DNA of 64,000 nt, taken from assembly GCA_020635515.1 (NCBI GenBank), contig JACJZS010000002.1, positions 1,288,001-1,352,000 on the forward strand. The letters run 5' to 3'. A program made the position numbers and the translations under genes. This document shows positions 1-8,815 of this stretch, piece after piece. The notes under the pieces are model-generated. The model ran no database searches and was not told the origin of the DNA. It saw only the letters and a list, made by a program, of their open reading frames with translations. Positions within the stretch are counted from its first letter, which is position 1. Each line of letters begins with the position of its first letter. The DNA is from Flavobacteriales bacterium (GTDB lineage Bacteria > Bacteroidota > Bacteroidia > Flavobacteriales > Weeksellaceae).

Positions 1-157
1 AGAATTAATGTAATAAGGGTAGTGATTCGTATCATAATATTCTGTAATGTTATAGTTTGCATTTATTAAAACTTGTTAATAGTTTCGTGTACGAGTAGTA
101 GAGAAAAATGAATATTTAGGTTTAGAATGATATAAACTACTTGCAAATTTCATTGGT

Positions 158-165
158 CAAATTTA
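158..165 (-). promoter_or_regulatory. possible leftward -7 promoter element
   Basis: On the minus strand this reads TAAATTTG, a perfect match to the Bacteroidota -7 consensus TAnnTTTG. It would drive transcription out of the left edge. A minus-strand ATG at 60-62 opens a frame that stays open to position 1, but about 20 codons are too few to identify a gene. The rest of 1-212 shows nothing else I can name. Confidence 0.3.
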
Positions 166-212
166 CAAAAAAAATACTTTTTAAGTAGCGAATTTAGAAT
201 ATGCAGAATTTT

Positions 213-512
213 TCATTCTGTCATTCTATTTTTTAAATCCATTCGTTCGTGCAATATTCTAATTACTTCTATTTCGTTTTTTGTTATGATGTGATAGAAA
301 ATTATGTGTTTTCCTGTTCTAAATCCCAGTAGGTTTTTGCTTATCTCGTCGTATTTTTTTCCAAGCTCAGGATTTTCTCCAATTTGCATACAGGCAAACT
401 TCAAAGTTGCATAATACTTATCGGCTTGCTTTTCTGACCATTCTTCAAATGTGTAATCCCAAATATTATTCAAGTCGTTAAAGGCTTCTTGTCTTAAAAT
501 AACTTTAGCCAT
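213..512 (-). CDS. parE: RelE/ParE-family toxin of a type II toxin-antitoxin pair
   Basis: This 99-residue protein looks like a ParE/RelE-fold toxin. It begins with the family pattern of a short beta strand and a helix containing a run of Asp, Leu and Trp (EAFNDLNNIWDYT). It has the mid-protein GKHIIFY strand and ends with the IRILHERMD motif, where the conserved Arg lies in a C-terminal strand. ParE toxins usually poison DNA gyrase, whereas RelE members cleave mRNA on the ribosome; the sequence alone does not decide which. The start overlaps the end of the upstream antitoxin gene by 8 bp, so the two are translationally coupled. Length is normal for the family and I see no damage. Family assignment is firm; target is inference. 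Confidence 0.88.
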   Translation of the reverse strand: MAKVILRQEAFNDLNNIWDYTFEEWSEKQADKYYATLKFACMQIGENPELGKKYDEISKNLLGFRTGKHIIFYHIITKNEIEVIRILHERMDLKNRMTE

Positions 513-753
513 TTTTTCTTTTTTCTGCTTTTAGTCGTTTTAAGTTTTCTTCAAAGTCAAAATTTTCAACTCGGGGACTGTCCAATCCTTTTTGAATAGC
601 AGCTCTTAATGCAACAACTTTGCTTTCTTCATCTTCTAAAAGACGAAGTCCTGCACGAATAACCTCGCTTACATTCTTGTAACGTCCAACTGAAACTTGA
701 GTTTGAACAAACTCGTCAAAATAGTTTCCGAGTGAAATCGATGTATTTTTCAT
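505..753 (-). CDS. parD: ParD-family ribbon-helix-helix antitoxin
   Basis: This 82-residue protein is a CopG/ParD-type antitoxin. Residues 1-45 form a ribbon-helix-helix DNA-binding domain with the family signature around GRYKNVSEVIRAGLRLLE. The C-terminal 35 residues are charged, as expected for the segment that wraps around the toxin. It is the first gene of a two-gene leftward operon with the ParE-type toxin and overlaps it by 8 bp. ParD proteins usually repress their own promoter, and here a perfect palindrome at 772-790 overlaps the promoter, which fits autoregulation. Antitoxin first, toxin second is the usual order. The gene looks intact. Confidence 0.9.
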   Translation of the reverse strand: MKNTSISLGNYFDEFVQTQVSVGRYKNVSEVIRAGLRLLEDEESKVVALRAAIQKGLDSPRVENFDFEENLKRLKAEKRKNG

Positions 754-767
754 ATCTTAAATTTTAT

Positions 768-775
768 CAAATTTA
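768..775 (-). promoter_or_regulatory. -7 promoter element for parDE
   Basis: The minus strand reads TAAATTTG, a perfect TAnnTTTG element. The parD ATG begins at 753, so the leader would be only about 10 nt. The element shares four bases with the palindrome at 772-790. Confidence 0.6.
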
Positions 776-790
776 CCAAATTTTGGTAAA
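772..790. promoter_or_regulatory. palindromic operator candidate for ParD
   Basis: Perfect inverted repeat with 9-bp arms TTTACCAAA and TTTGGTAAA separated by one base, about 20 bp upstream of parD and overlapping its -7 element. Ribbon-helix-helix repressors bind such symmetric sites. The role is inferred from position and symmetry. Confidence 0.6.
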
Positions 791-922
791 ATTTCAAAAT
801 AGAACTTTTCTCTTTGTTTACACACAAAGTATTTAGTGAATACATTTAAATAAACAGAGTTGGTATTTACCTACAAAGATTTTATCTTAACGTACGTTAC
901 ATTTCATTAAAATCTAAATTAG

Positions 923-930
923 TATTTTTG
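923..930 (+). promoter_or_regulatory. -7 promoter element for the GH63-like gene
   Basis: TATTTTTG matches TAnnTTTG exactly. It lies 54 bp upstream of the glycosidase start codon at 985 and reads away from parDE. Confidence 0.55.
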
Positions 931-984
931 CGGACGAAGAATCATTTGTTGCATAAGGTAATTAATGATGAAACTAAATGAACT

Positions 985-3603
985 ATGACTCAAGAAGAAT
1001 TACGATTAGAAGAAGATAAAAAACGAATTAAATACTGGAAGAAGTGGGGACCTTACCTTTCGGAAAGGCAATGGGGAACGGTTAGAGAAGATTATTCTCC
1101 CGATGGAAATGCGTGGGATTATTTTCCATTTAAACATTCACATCTGAGAGCCTATCGTTGGGGAGAAGATGGGATTGCAGGAATATCTGATAATCATGCG
1201 TATTTGTGTTTTTCTCCTAGTTTTTGGAATGGTAACGATGAGGTTTTAAAAGAAAGACTTTTTGGACTTACCAACGGAGAAGGAAATCACGGAGAAGATG
1301 TAAAGGAATTGTATTACTATTTAGAATCAACTCCTACGCATTCTTACATGAAGCACTTATATAAATATCCTCAAAAGAAATTTCCGTACGAAGAATTACT
1401 AACCAAAAATCAAGAACTTTCGAGAGAAGATAAAGAATATGAACTTATAGATACAGGGGTTTTTGATGAAAATAACTACTTTGATATCTATACCGAATAT
1501 GCAAAAGCCGATGAAGAAGATATTTTAATTAAAATAACAGTGCATAACAGAAGTGAGAATACAGCACCAATATGGATTCTTCCTACTTTGTGGTTCAGAA
1601 ATTTGTGGGATTGCAAAGTAGAAAAAGTTAAACCTTTTATGCAATATCAATTAGATGATTATGTGAAGTTATACCACAGCAAATTAGGAGATTATTATTT
1701 TTATTATGAAGAAGCAAATCAAGTTCTTTTTACCGAAAATGAAACAAATACCAAAGAAGTCTTTGACTATCCAAACAAATCGCCATATACCAAAGATGCA
1801 TTTAATCGCGTTATTGTAAATGGAGAGAAAGCACTTTTAAAAGATAAAAAAGGCGGAACAAAAACGGCAGTTGTTTATCATAAAAATGTTGAAGGAAAAG
1901 GTTCATATACAGTTAAATTAAGACTTTCAAAACAAAAATTAGAGAACCCTTTAAGAGAGAGTTTTGATGAGGTTTTTGCAAACAGACTTCAAGAAAATGA
2001 GGAGTTTTATAGTAAGATTCATCCTGCTGAGGCAACAGTAGAAGAAAAGAATATACAAAGGCAAGCATTTGCAGGAGTGATGTGGACGAAGCAATTTTAT
2101 GGTTACGATGTGAGAGATTGGTTCGATGGAGACAAAGGATTACCAACACCACCAAAGTCAAGAAAATACATACGAAATAAGGATTGGAGACATTTAAATA
2201 ACTACGATATTATCTCTATGCCAGATAAGTGGGAATATCCTTGGTATGCAGTATGGGATTTGGCTTTCCATTGTTCTACAATAGCACGTATTGATTCTGA
2301 CTTTGCAAAACATCAACTTCTTTTGGTAACTAAAGAATGGTATATGCACCCAAACGGACAAATTCCTGCATACGAATGGAATTTTTCTGATGTAAATCCA
2401 CCAGTTCATGCTTGGTCTGCATTGCAAGTATACAATATAGAAAAGGAAAAAACAGGAAAAGGAGATATACGATTTTTAAAGAAAATATTTCATAAATTAC
2501 TTCTAAATTTTACGTGGTGGATTAATCAAAAAGACAGCAAAGGAAACAATGTATTTGAAGGAGGATTTTTAGGTTTAGATAACATAGGTGTATTTGATAG
2601 AAGTCATGGAGTACCTAAAGGAGGACTTTTAGAACAAGCAGATGGAACTTCTTGGATGGCGATGTATAGTCTTAACATGATGGATATTGCATTAGAGATT
2701 GCAATGGAAGATGATGCATATGAAGATGTTTGTACCAAATTCTTTGAGCATTTTGTCTATATCTCTGAATCATTTAACAAAATGGGACACGATTGGATTT
2801 CTCCTTGGGACGAGCAAGATGGCTTTTTCTATGATTTATTAGCACTTCCTGATGATACGTACATACCAGTAAAAGTTCGTTCTGTGGTGGGATTAATCTC
2901 TATTTTTGCTACTACGGTAATTTCTAAAGAAAAGCTTCAGAAGCTTCAAAAATTTAAAAAAGGAATTAATTGGTTCTATAATTATAGGAAAAATAACGAT
3001 TTGTATGATGCCTTTGAAAATGCAGATGAGAGTAAAGATTTACTTCTTTCTTTGGTTTCAAAAGATAAATTAAAAAGACTTCTTAGTGCGATGTTAGATG
3101 AGAATGAATTTTTGAGCAAAGGAGGAATTAGAAGTTTGTCTAAAATTCACAAAAAAGGTTATGTATTAGAGCTAGAAGAAGAACGATTTGAGTTGAAATA
3201 TGAGCCAGGAGAGTCGCTTACAGGTTTGTATGGAGGAAATTCTAACTGGAGAGGTCCTGTTTGGTTCCCGATTAATTTTTTATTAATTCAATCCATTCAC
3301 AACTTATTTGAATATTATAGATACGATTTGTTTGTAGAGTTTCCTACACTTTCCAATAATTATGCAACGTTAAAAACAGTTTCCAAAGATTTAACGGAAA
3401 GACTAATTAATATATTCAAAAGAGATAATTCAGGGAATCGTCCTGTAAATGACGAATACTCTATTTATAAAGATGAATATTTCAAAGATTTGATTTTATT
3501 TTATGAGTTTTTTCATGGAGATAATGCTAGAGGAATCGGTGCTTCGCATCAAACAGGTTGGACGGCATTAGTTGCAGATTTAATTCATCAAAAATACAAT
3601 TAG
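985..3603 (+). CDS. GH63/MGH1-like glycoside hydrolase (glucosidase family)
   Basis: This 872-residue protein belongs to the bacterial glucosidase family related to GH63 and mannosylglycerate hydrolase MGH1. About residues 1-330 form the N-terminal beta-sandwich part, with the family opening rich in Trp and Arg (RQWGTVREDY, RAYRWGEDGI). The remainder is the (alpha/alpha)6 barrel. The motif GGNSNWRGPVWFP near residue 750 is characteristic of GH63 enzymes, and WYAVWDLAFH is another conserved barrel segment. There is no signal peptide, so it is probably cytoplasmic and acts on short alpha-glucosides or a compatible-solute glycoside; the substrate cannot be read from sequence. Length is typical. 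It stands alone with its own promoter. Confidence 0.85.
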   Translation: MTQEELRLEEDKKRIKYWKKWGPYLSERQWGTVREDYSPDGNAWDYFPFKHSHLRAYRWGEDGIAGISDNHAYLCFSPSFWNGNDEVLKERLFGLTNGEGNHGEDVKELYYYLESTPTHSYMKHLYKYPQKKFPYEELLTKNQELSREDKEYELIDTGVFDENNYFDIYTEYAKADEEDILIKITVHNRSENTAPIWILPTLWFRNLWDCKVEKVKPFMQYQLDDYVKLYHSKLGDYYFYYEEANQVLFTENETNTKEVFDYPNKSPYTKDAFNRVIVNGEKALLKDKKGGTKTAVVYHKNVEGKGSYTVKLRLSKQKLENPLRESFDEVFANRLQENEEFYSKIHPAEATVEEKNIQRQAFAGVMWTKQFYGYDVRDWFDGDKGLPTPPKSRKYIRNKDWRHLNNYDIISMPDKWEYPWYAVWDLAFHCSTIARIDSDFAKHQLLLVTKEWYMHPNGQIPAYEWNFSDVNPPVHAWSALQVYNIEKEKTGKGDIRFLKKIFHKLLLNFTWWINQKDSKGNNVFEGGFLGLDNIGVFDRSHGVPKGGLLEQADGTSWMAMYSLNMMDIALEIAMEDDAYEDVCTKFFEHFVYISESFNKMGHDWISPWDEQDGFFYDLLALPDDTYIPVKVRSVVGLISIFATTVISKEKLQKLQKFKKGINWFYNYRKNNDLYDAFENADESKDLLLSLVSKDKLKRLLSAMLDENEFLSKGGIRSLSKIHKKGYVLELEEERFELKYEPGESLTGLYGGNSNWRGPVWFPINFLLIQSIHNLFEYYRYDLFVEFPTLSNNYATLKTVSKDLTERLINIFKRDNSGNRPVNDEYSIYKDEYFKDLILFYEFFHGDNARGIGASHQTGWTALVADLIHQKYN

Positions 3604-3659
3604 GATTCTTTAATTTAGATTAAATTTTTATAAATTCGTGAACTAAAAAAAAGTGTGAT

Positions 3660-4316
3660 ATGAAATTTAAAGCATTCGTTTTATTGCTTTTTGTCTTGGG
3701 TTTTGTAGGTGTTTCTTACAGTCAGATGAATTATATTTATCTTCAGGATTTAGAGCAAGGTAAGTATTTAGAAAAAGCTCAAAAGACTTCAGTGAAAAAG
3801 TTTTTTGATCGAATGGTAAGCAATGGTTTTGAACTTGAATCAAGTCCAAGAAAATGGAAAGTAGTTACAGAAACAATGAATTACATCTATTATGGAATAG
3901 AAAGAATAGCATTAAATGGAGAAAAAATAATAACGAATTTCAGTAAAGTAGATGCATTCGAAATAAAAACATTGTTTCCTATTTATGCAAACACAGATGG
4001 AGTTCACATAAAGGCAAAATTGTATTATCTATTTATACATGACTATGAACAACAAAGTATTCGTCCTGTTTGCGATAAAAGATACAGAATTACGTATGAT
4101 AAATACAAAATGATACTCGATGAAAACGGAATAAACGTAAAAATGAATGTTACTGGTTATTGTTATGATGATAAGGTTTTAAGTATGAAGATTGATTGTA
4201 TATTGGATCCTACTTCTTTGGAAGTGTTAGAACAGCATAACCAAATTACAGATTATATAAATCCAGAAAATAACGAGAACAATGATTTAAAATCAAAATT
4301 GAAAGCTTTATTTTAA
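3660..4316 (+). CDS. secreted protein of unknown function
   Basis: I do not recognise a family for this 218-residue protein. Residues 1-21 are a clear signal peptide (Lys, long hydrophobic core, small residues before SYSQ), so it is exported. No lipobox Cys and no T9SS sorting domain are present. The mature part is rich in Tyr and Lys and looks like alternating beta strands, with an acidic, Asn-rich tail near NPENNENND. It is followed 26 bp later by the DUF937 gene in the same direction, which suggests co-transcription. A weak promoter-like TAAATTCG lies at 3631-3638. Periplasmic location is inference. Confidence 0.75.
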   Translation: MKFKAFVLLLFVLGFVGVSYSQMNYIYLQDLEQGKYLEKAQKTSVKKFFDRMVSNGFELESSPRKWKVVTETMNYIYYGIERIALNGEKIITNFSKVDAFEIKTLFPIYANTDGVHIKAKLYYLFIHDYEQQSIRPVCDKRYRITYDKYKMILDENGINVKMNVTGYCYDDKVLSMKIDCILDPTSLEVLEQHNQITDYINPENNENNDLKSKLKALF

Positions 4317-4342
4317 CTATATTGCGTAAATAAATATACACT

Positions 4343-4945
4343 ATGGATATATCAAGTTTATTACAAAGTTCAATAGGACAAAATCTAATTTCAGGAGCTG
4401 CTTCTAAATTAGGAATGGAAGAGTCAAAAGCACAATCAATTGTTGCAATAGGATTGCCAGTACTCATGAGTGCTATTCAAAAAAATGCATCTAATCCACA
4501 GACAGCTTCAGGACTCAATAGTGCATTGGAATCTTCACAGCACGATGGAAGCATTTTGCAAAATCTATCAGGATTTTTAAGTCAAGATAGCTTTTCTGAT
4601 GGGAATAAAATTCTAGGACATCTTTTAGGAGGAAAGAAAACTTCTGTAGAAAATGCAATTAGTCAAAAAAGTGGAGCGGAAACTTCGCAAGTAGCAAGTA
4701 CCTTATCTATGTTGGCTCCTGTAGTAATGGGATTTATGGGAGAACAAAAAAGACAGAATAATTTAGATATAAATGGGATTGCAGGAATGATTGGTGGTTT
4801 AATGCAAGATGGAAATAATGGAGGACAGCAAAGTACAGCCATGAGTATAGCAACTAAAATCCTAGATCAAGATGGCGATGGTTCTATAACTGATGATATA
4901 ATGGAACTAGGTTCTAAATTCCTTGGAGGATTATTTAAAAAATAA
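4343..4945 (+). CDS. DUF937 domain-containing protein
   Basis: This 200-residue protein is a DUF937/YidB-like family member: it opens with a helix of the type LLQSSIGQNLISGAASKLG and has the repeated Gly-, Gln- and Ser-rich helical segments of that family. The C-terminus carries a Ca-binding-like loop, DQDGDGSITDD, followed by Gly-Leu-rich LGGLFKK. Only the first half of an EF-hand is recognisable, so calcium binding is a suggestion. No signal peptide. No biochemical function is established for DUF937. A terminator hairpin follows at 4976-5005. Confidence 0.8.
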   Translation: MDISSLLQSSIGQNLISGAASKLGMEESKAQSIVAIGLPVLMSAIQKNASNPQTASGLNSALESSQHDGSILQNLSGFLSQDSFSDGNKILGHLLGGKKTSVENAISQKSGAETSQVASTLSMLAPVVMGFMGEQKRQNNLDINGIAGMIGGLMQDGNNGGQQSTAMSIATKILDQDGDGSITDDIMELGSKFLGGLFKK

Positions 4946-4975
4946 ACACATCTAATTATAAAAATTAAGCTGTAG

Positions 4976-5005
4976 AGTTGGGTATGTTTTTCTATCCAAC
5001 TTTTT
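4976..5005 (+). terminator. intrinsic terminator after the DUF937 gene
   Basis: Nine-bp stem AGTTGGGTA / TATCCAACT with one G-T wobble, an 8-nt loop, then a T run. Its position shows that the exonuclease gene must begin downstream, at 5026, and not within the hairpin. Confidence 0.6.
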
Positions 5006-5025
5006 GCTTTAATAAAACGAATAAC

Positions 5026-5787
5026 ATGCTTAACCTTAAAAAACCAATTTGTTTTTTCGATTTAGAAACTACAGGAACTAATATTTCAAAAGATAGAATT
5101 GTTGAAATCTCGATTCTAAAGGTTTTTCCTAATGGAAACAAAGAATCAAAAACGTGGTTGGTAAATCCTATGATTCCGATTCCTAAAGAGTCAAGTGAAA
5201 TTCATGGAATCACAGATGAAAAAGTACAAAACGAACCTACTTTTAAAGAACTTGCTCCAAGAATCAACGAAATGATAAAAGATTCAGATTTGGCAGGTTA
5301 TAATTCCAATCGATTTGACATTCCTCTTTTAGCAGAAGAACTTCTGAGGAATGATTTTGACTTTAATGCAGATAAACACAAGTTTGTAGATGTTCAAACC
5401 ATTTTTCATAAAATGGAGAAACGAACGCTTTCTGCAGCATATAAATTTTATTGTAATAAGAATTTAGAAGATGCACATTCTGCAGAAGCGGATACCAATG
5501 CTACGTATGAGGTACTAGAAGCTCAAATAGAAAGATACGATGAAATAGAAAACGATATCAATTTTCTTGAAGAATTTACTTCTTTTCATAAAAATGCAGA
5601 TTTAGCAGGATTTATTCAGTTTGATGAAAATGGTAATGAAATCATTTCCTTTGGAAAATACAAAGGTCAGAAAGTGGAGGAGATACTAGGAAAAGACATA
5701 GGATACTATAATTGGATACAGAATGCAGATTTTCCTCTTTATACTAAAAAGATTTTTACAGCAATTAAACTAAGAGGATTTAATTAG
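5026..5787 (+). CDS. DEDDh-type 3'-5' exonuclease, DnaQ-like
   Basis: The first 180 or so residues are an RNase T/DnaQ exonuclease domain. Motif I is FFDLETTG with Asp12 and Glu14, motif II is around AGYNSNRFDIPLL, and motif III is HSAEAD (His-x4-Asp), the DEDDh arrangement. The C-terminal 70 residues (from about FIQFDENGNEI, with SFGKYKGQKVEEI and a YYNWI segment) match the small domain found in exodeoxyribonuclease X-like proteins of Bacteroidota. It should remove nucleotides from single-stranded 3' ends in repair or RNA turnover. The frame could extend back to 4978, but that would start inside a terminator, so ATG 5026 is chosen, giving 253 residues. Confidence 0.85.
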   Translation: MLNLKKPICFFDLETTGTNISKDRIVEISILKVFPNGNKESKTWLVNPMIPIPKESSEIHGITDEKVQNEPTFKELAPRINEMIKDSDLAGYNSNRFDIPLLAEELLRNDFDFNADKHKFVDVQTIFHKMEKRTLSAAYKFYCNKNLEDAHSAEADTNATYEVLEAQIERYDEIENDINFLEEFTSFHKNADLAGFIQFDENGNEIISFGKYKGQKVEEILGKDIGYYNWIQNADFPLYTKKIFTAIKLRGFN

Positions 5788-5801
5788 ATTATGGTGTTTA
5801 G

Positions 5802-7079
5802 ATGAAAAAAGTACTAATTATACTGTATTATTTTCCACCAGCGGGAGGTCCTGGTGTTCAGCGTTGGCTTAAATTTATAAAATATTTGCCAAAGTATAAC
5901 ATTTGTCCTGTTGTTATAAAACCTAAAAACCCTTCTTATCCAATTATTGATGATTCCTTATTAAAAGAAGTTTCGCCAGAGTTAGAAATTCATGAAGTTC
6001 CTATTTGGGAACCGTATAGTATTGCACACAAAGTAAATAATCAAAATAAAAAATACCAAGCAGGACAGTTTGATACTTCCAAAAATCAAAGTTTATTTTC
6101 TAAGTTATCAATTTTTATTCGCGGGAATTTTTTTATTCCTGATGCAAGAAAATTTTGGATAAATCCATGTACAAAATATGCACAAAATTACATTCGAAAG
6201 GAGAATATAAAAACAGTGATAACTACAGGTCCTCCTCATAGTGTACACTTAATTGGTTTGAATTTAAAGAAAGAATTTAAAGACATTAATTGGATTGCAG
6301 ATTTTAGAGATCCTTGGACGGAAATTTCATATCACAAGGAATTGAAACTTTTACCTTTTGCTCAAAAAAAACATAAAAATTTAGAATACAAAGTATTGTC
6401 TAGTTCAGACTTGGTACTTGCTACCAGCTATACAGATGCCAATAGATTTAGAGAATTAGGTGCAAAAAATACCATAACAATTACCAATGGTTTTGATTCG
6501 GAATTTAATTCTAGTAAAAGTAAAAATGCCAAGTTCACAATTTGTTATAGTGGAGTTTTAGAGCAGTTGAGAAATCCATATCCTTTGTGGGAATCGTTGT
6601 CTGAATTAGTACGAGAAAATGCAGATTTTAGAAGCAATTTTAAACTCAAATTCGTTGGGAAAGTTGATGAGAAAATTAAAAATGAATTAACGGCATTAAA
6701 TTTAGATTCTTATATTCAGTATGTAGGTTATGTGTCACATAGTAAATCTATTACAGAAATAGAAAGTGCCGATTTATTGTTGATTACTAATTTTAACGAT
6801 AAAACGTCTAAAGGAATTATTCCAGGGAAATTATTTGAGTACATGGCAACTCATAATACCATTATTTCTATAGGAACAGAAGATAGTGATGTTCAAAAAA
6901 TACTAAATAAGACCAGTGCGGGACAGCATTTCACATATCAAGATAAAGATGAGATAAAAAACTTTGTATTAAACCAATTTTCTAAATGGAAAAACGATGA
7001 GCAAACAGTTATAAATCTAGATTCCATTAAAGAATTTCATCGAGAGCAGTTGACACAAAGACTGGTAGAATATCTATAA
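5802..7079 (+). CDS. GT-B fold glycosyltransferase (family 4/1 type)
   Basis: This 425-residue protein has the N-terminal motif YYFPPAGGPGVQRW common to GT4-like glycosyltransferases of Bacteroidota and the C-terminal sugar-nucleotide site segment IPGKLFEYMAT. It would transfer a sugar from a nucleotide donor to a surface-glycan or lipid acceptor at the cytoplasmic face. Donor and acceptor are not predictable. It starts 14 bp after the exonuclease gene and ends 51 bp before gldG, so the three may be one unit. The protein appears complete. Confidence 0.85.
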   Translation: MKKVLIILYYFPPAGGPGVQRWLKFIKYLPKYNICPVVIKPKNPSYPIIDDSLLKEVSPELEIHEVPIWEPYSIAHKVNNQNKKYQAGQFDTSKNQSLFSKLSIFIRGNFFIPDARKFWINPCTKYAQNYIRKENIKTVITTGPPHSVHLIGLNLKKEFKDINWIADFRDPWTEISYHKELKLLPFAQKKHKNLEYKVLSSSDLVLATSYTDANRFRELGAKNTITITNGFDSEFNSSKSKNAKFTICYSGVLEQLRNPYPLWESLSELVRENADFRSNFKLKFVGKVDEKIKNELTALNLDSYIQYVGYVSHSKSITEIESADLLLITNFNDKTSKGIIPGKLFEYMATHNTIISIGTEDSDVQKILNKTSAGQHFTYQDKDEIKNFVLNQFSKWKNDEQTVINLDSIKEFHREQLTQRLVEYL

Positions 7080-7108
7080 AAATAAATTTCAGTTTTCTTT
7101 AAAACACG

Positions 7109-7116
7109 TAACTTTA
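7109..7116 (+). promoter_or_regulatory. possible -7 element upstream of gldG
   Basis: TAACTTTA differs from TAnnTTTG only at the last base. It lies 14 bp before the gldG ATG at 7131. Weak support for a separate gldG promoter. Confidence 0.25.
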
Positions 7117-7130
7117 CACAAATTTATGTA

Positions 7131-8795
7131 ATGAATCACAAATCAAAATACATATATCTATTTTTATTAATTCTGTTTTTTACATTGAGTTTAGGAGTTG
7201 TTTATTACCGAATAGACATGACTCAAGATAAAAGGTATACGCTTACTGAAACAACAACAAAAACATTAGAGAATTTAGAGGATAAAGTCTACGTTGATGT
7301 GTATTTAGACGGAGAATTTCCTGCTTCTTTCAAACAACTACAACGCGAAGTCAAGAATTTGTTATTGGAATTTCAAAACGAAAATTCTAATGTTGAATTC
7401 TCTTTTATAAATCCTATAGAAGAACAAATTCCCATTGATACATTAAAGAACTTAGGATTGCAACCTTCGGTACTTCCTGATATTAAAGACGGAAAAATAT
7501 CCGAAATACTTTTGTATCCGTATGCTGTAATGCACAAAAAAAGTGGAGGAAATAAAATTCCAATTCCGTTGCTTTCACAAAAACAAGAAGCAAATCCTGC
7601 AGAACAAGTGAATAATTCCATAGAAGAATTGGAATATAAATTTACAAGTGCAATCCATAAAATTACCTCAAAAAAACAAAAGAAAATAGGTTTCCTTACC
7701 AATCACGAAGAGCTAAAACCACAACAATTTATGGGATTTATGAACCTTTTTGATGATAGCTATGTAGTAGGTCCTTATTTCCCTAAAGATACACAGTCGT
7801 TAAATGTTTCCGACATAGAACGCATGAAGCAAATAGATGTTTTAGTAGTTGCAAAGCCAAGAAAAAGATTTCTAGATGAAGAAAAAGTAGCACTCGACCA
7901 ATATTTAATGAACGGAGGGAATTTACTTTGGTGCGTAGATGCCGTAAACGCAGAAATGGATTCTCTGTATAGAACAGATAAAATACTTGCGTATGCGTAT
8001 GATTTAAATTTAAACGATTATTTCTTTTCATATGGTATTCGAGTGAACTCTACTCTAGTAAAAGATTATCAGAGGAATGCTCCACTTCGTTTAGTTACAG
8101 GGGAAATTCAAGGAAATCCGCAATTTTCTAATTTTCAATGGAGTTATTTTCCTTTAGGAATCGATGAAGGAACACATTCTATTACAAAAAATGTAAATCC
8201 AGTAAAGTTTGAGTTTGCTTCTCCTATAGATATTCTTCCTACTTCGGGAATTAAAAAAACAACATTATATAAAACTTCTGATTATACAACTTTAAAACAA
8301 GTGCCAAGTTACGTGGAATTAGAAGAAATTGCTCAAATGAATGATTCTGTGATTACAGATCGATTTTTAGGAAGTCAAAATTTAGCAGTTCTTCTCGAAG
8401 GAAAGTTTAATTCCGTTTATAAAGATAGAGTGGAAAGTAGAGAAATTCCTAATTTTAAATCAGAAACAGATAAAGGAAAACTTATTGTAATTTCCGATGG
8501 AGATGTAATTAAAAATGCAGTTTTTCAAGGAGAACCATTGCCTTTAGGCGTTGATCCGTTGCTTAATAAAACCTATGGAAACGCAGAATTTATAAAGAAT
8601 TGCGTAGAGTACCTTGTAGATAATTCTAATTTAATGGAACTAAGAAATAGAACAATCGAATTAAAACCATTAAATCAGCAAGACATCATCACAGAAGGAA
8701 ATTATTGGAAAAGATTTAATATGTTGTTTCCATTACTATTTTTCTCCGTTGTAGGAATTATTTTTTACTTCGTGAGAAGGAAACTCTATGCGTAA
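7131..8795 (+). CDS. gldG: gliding motility ABC transporter substrate-binding protein GldG
   Basis: This 554-residue protein matches GldG. It has an N-terminal membrane anchor (residues 8-27), the family segment RIDMTQDKRYTLTETT, the large extracytoplasmic domain of the GldG/ABC-2-associated family (with VYVDVYLDGEFPASF and the GGNLLWCVDAVNAE region), and a C-terminal membrane helix ending in FVRRKLYA. GldG works with GldA (ATPase) and GldF (permease) in a complex linked to gliding in Flavobacteriia. In most genomes gldF lies directly upstream; here a glycosyltransferase occupies that position and no gldF is in the window. Confidence 0.9.
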   Translation: MNHKSKYIYLFLLILFFTLSLGVVYYRIDMTQDKRYTLTETTTKTLENLEDKVYVDVYLDGEFPASFKQLQREVKNLLLEFQNENSNVEFSFINPIEEQIPIDTLKNLGLQPSVLPDIKDGKISEILLYPYAVMHKKSGGNKIPIPLLSQKQEANPAEQVNNSIEELEYKFTSAIHKITSKKQKKIGFLTNHEELKPQQFMGFMNLFDDSYVVGPYFPKDTQSLNVSDIERMKQIDVLVVAKPRKRFLDEEKVALDQYLMNGGNLLWCVDAVNAEMDSLYRTDKILAYAYDLNLNDYFFSYGIRVNSTLVKDYQRNAPLRLVTGEIQGNPQFSNFQWSYFPLGIDEGTHSITKNVNPVKFEFASPIDILPTSGIKKTTLYKTSDYTTLKQVPSYVELEEIAQMNDSVITDRFLGSQNLAVLLEGKFNSVYKDRVESREIPNFKSETDKGKLIVISDGDVIKNAVFQGEPLPLGVDPLLNKTYGNAEFIKNCVEYLVDNSNLMELRNRTIELKPLNQQDIITEGNYWKRFNMLFPLLFFSVVGIIFYFVRRKLYA

Positions 8796-8815
8796 CTCTT
8801 GTTGTATACGCAAAT

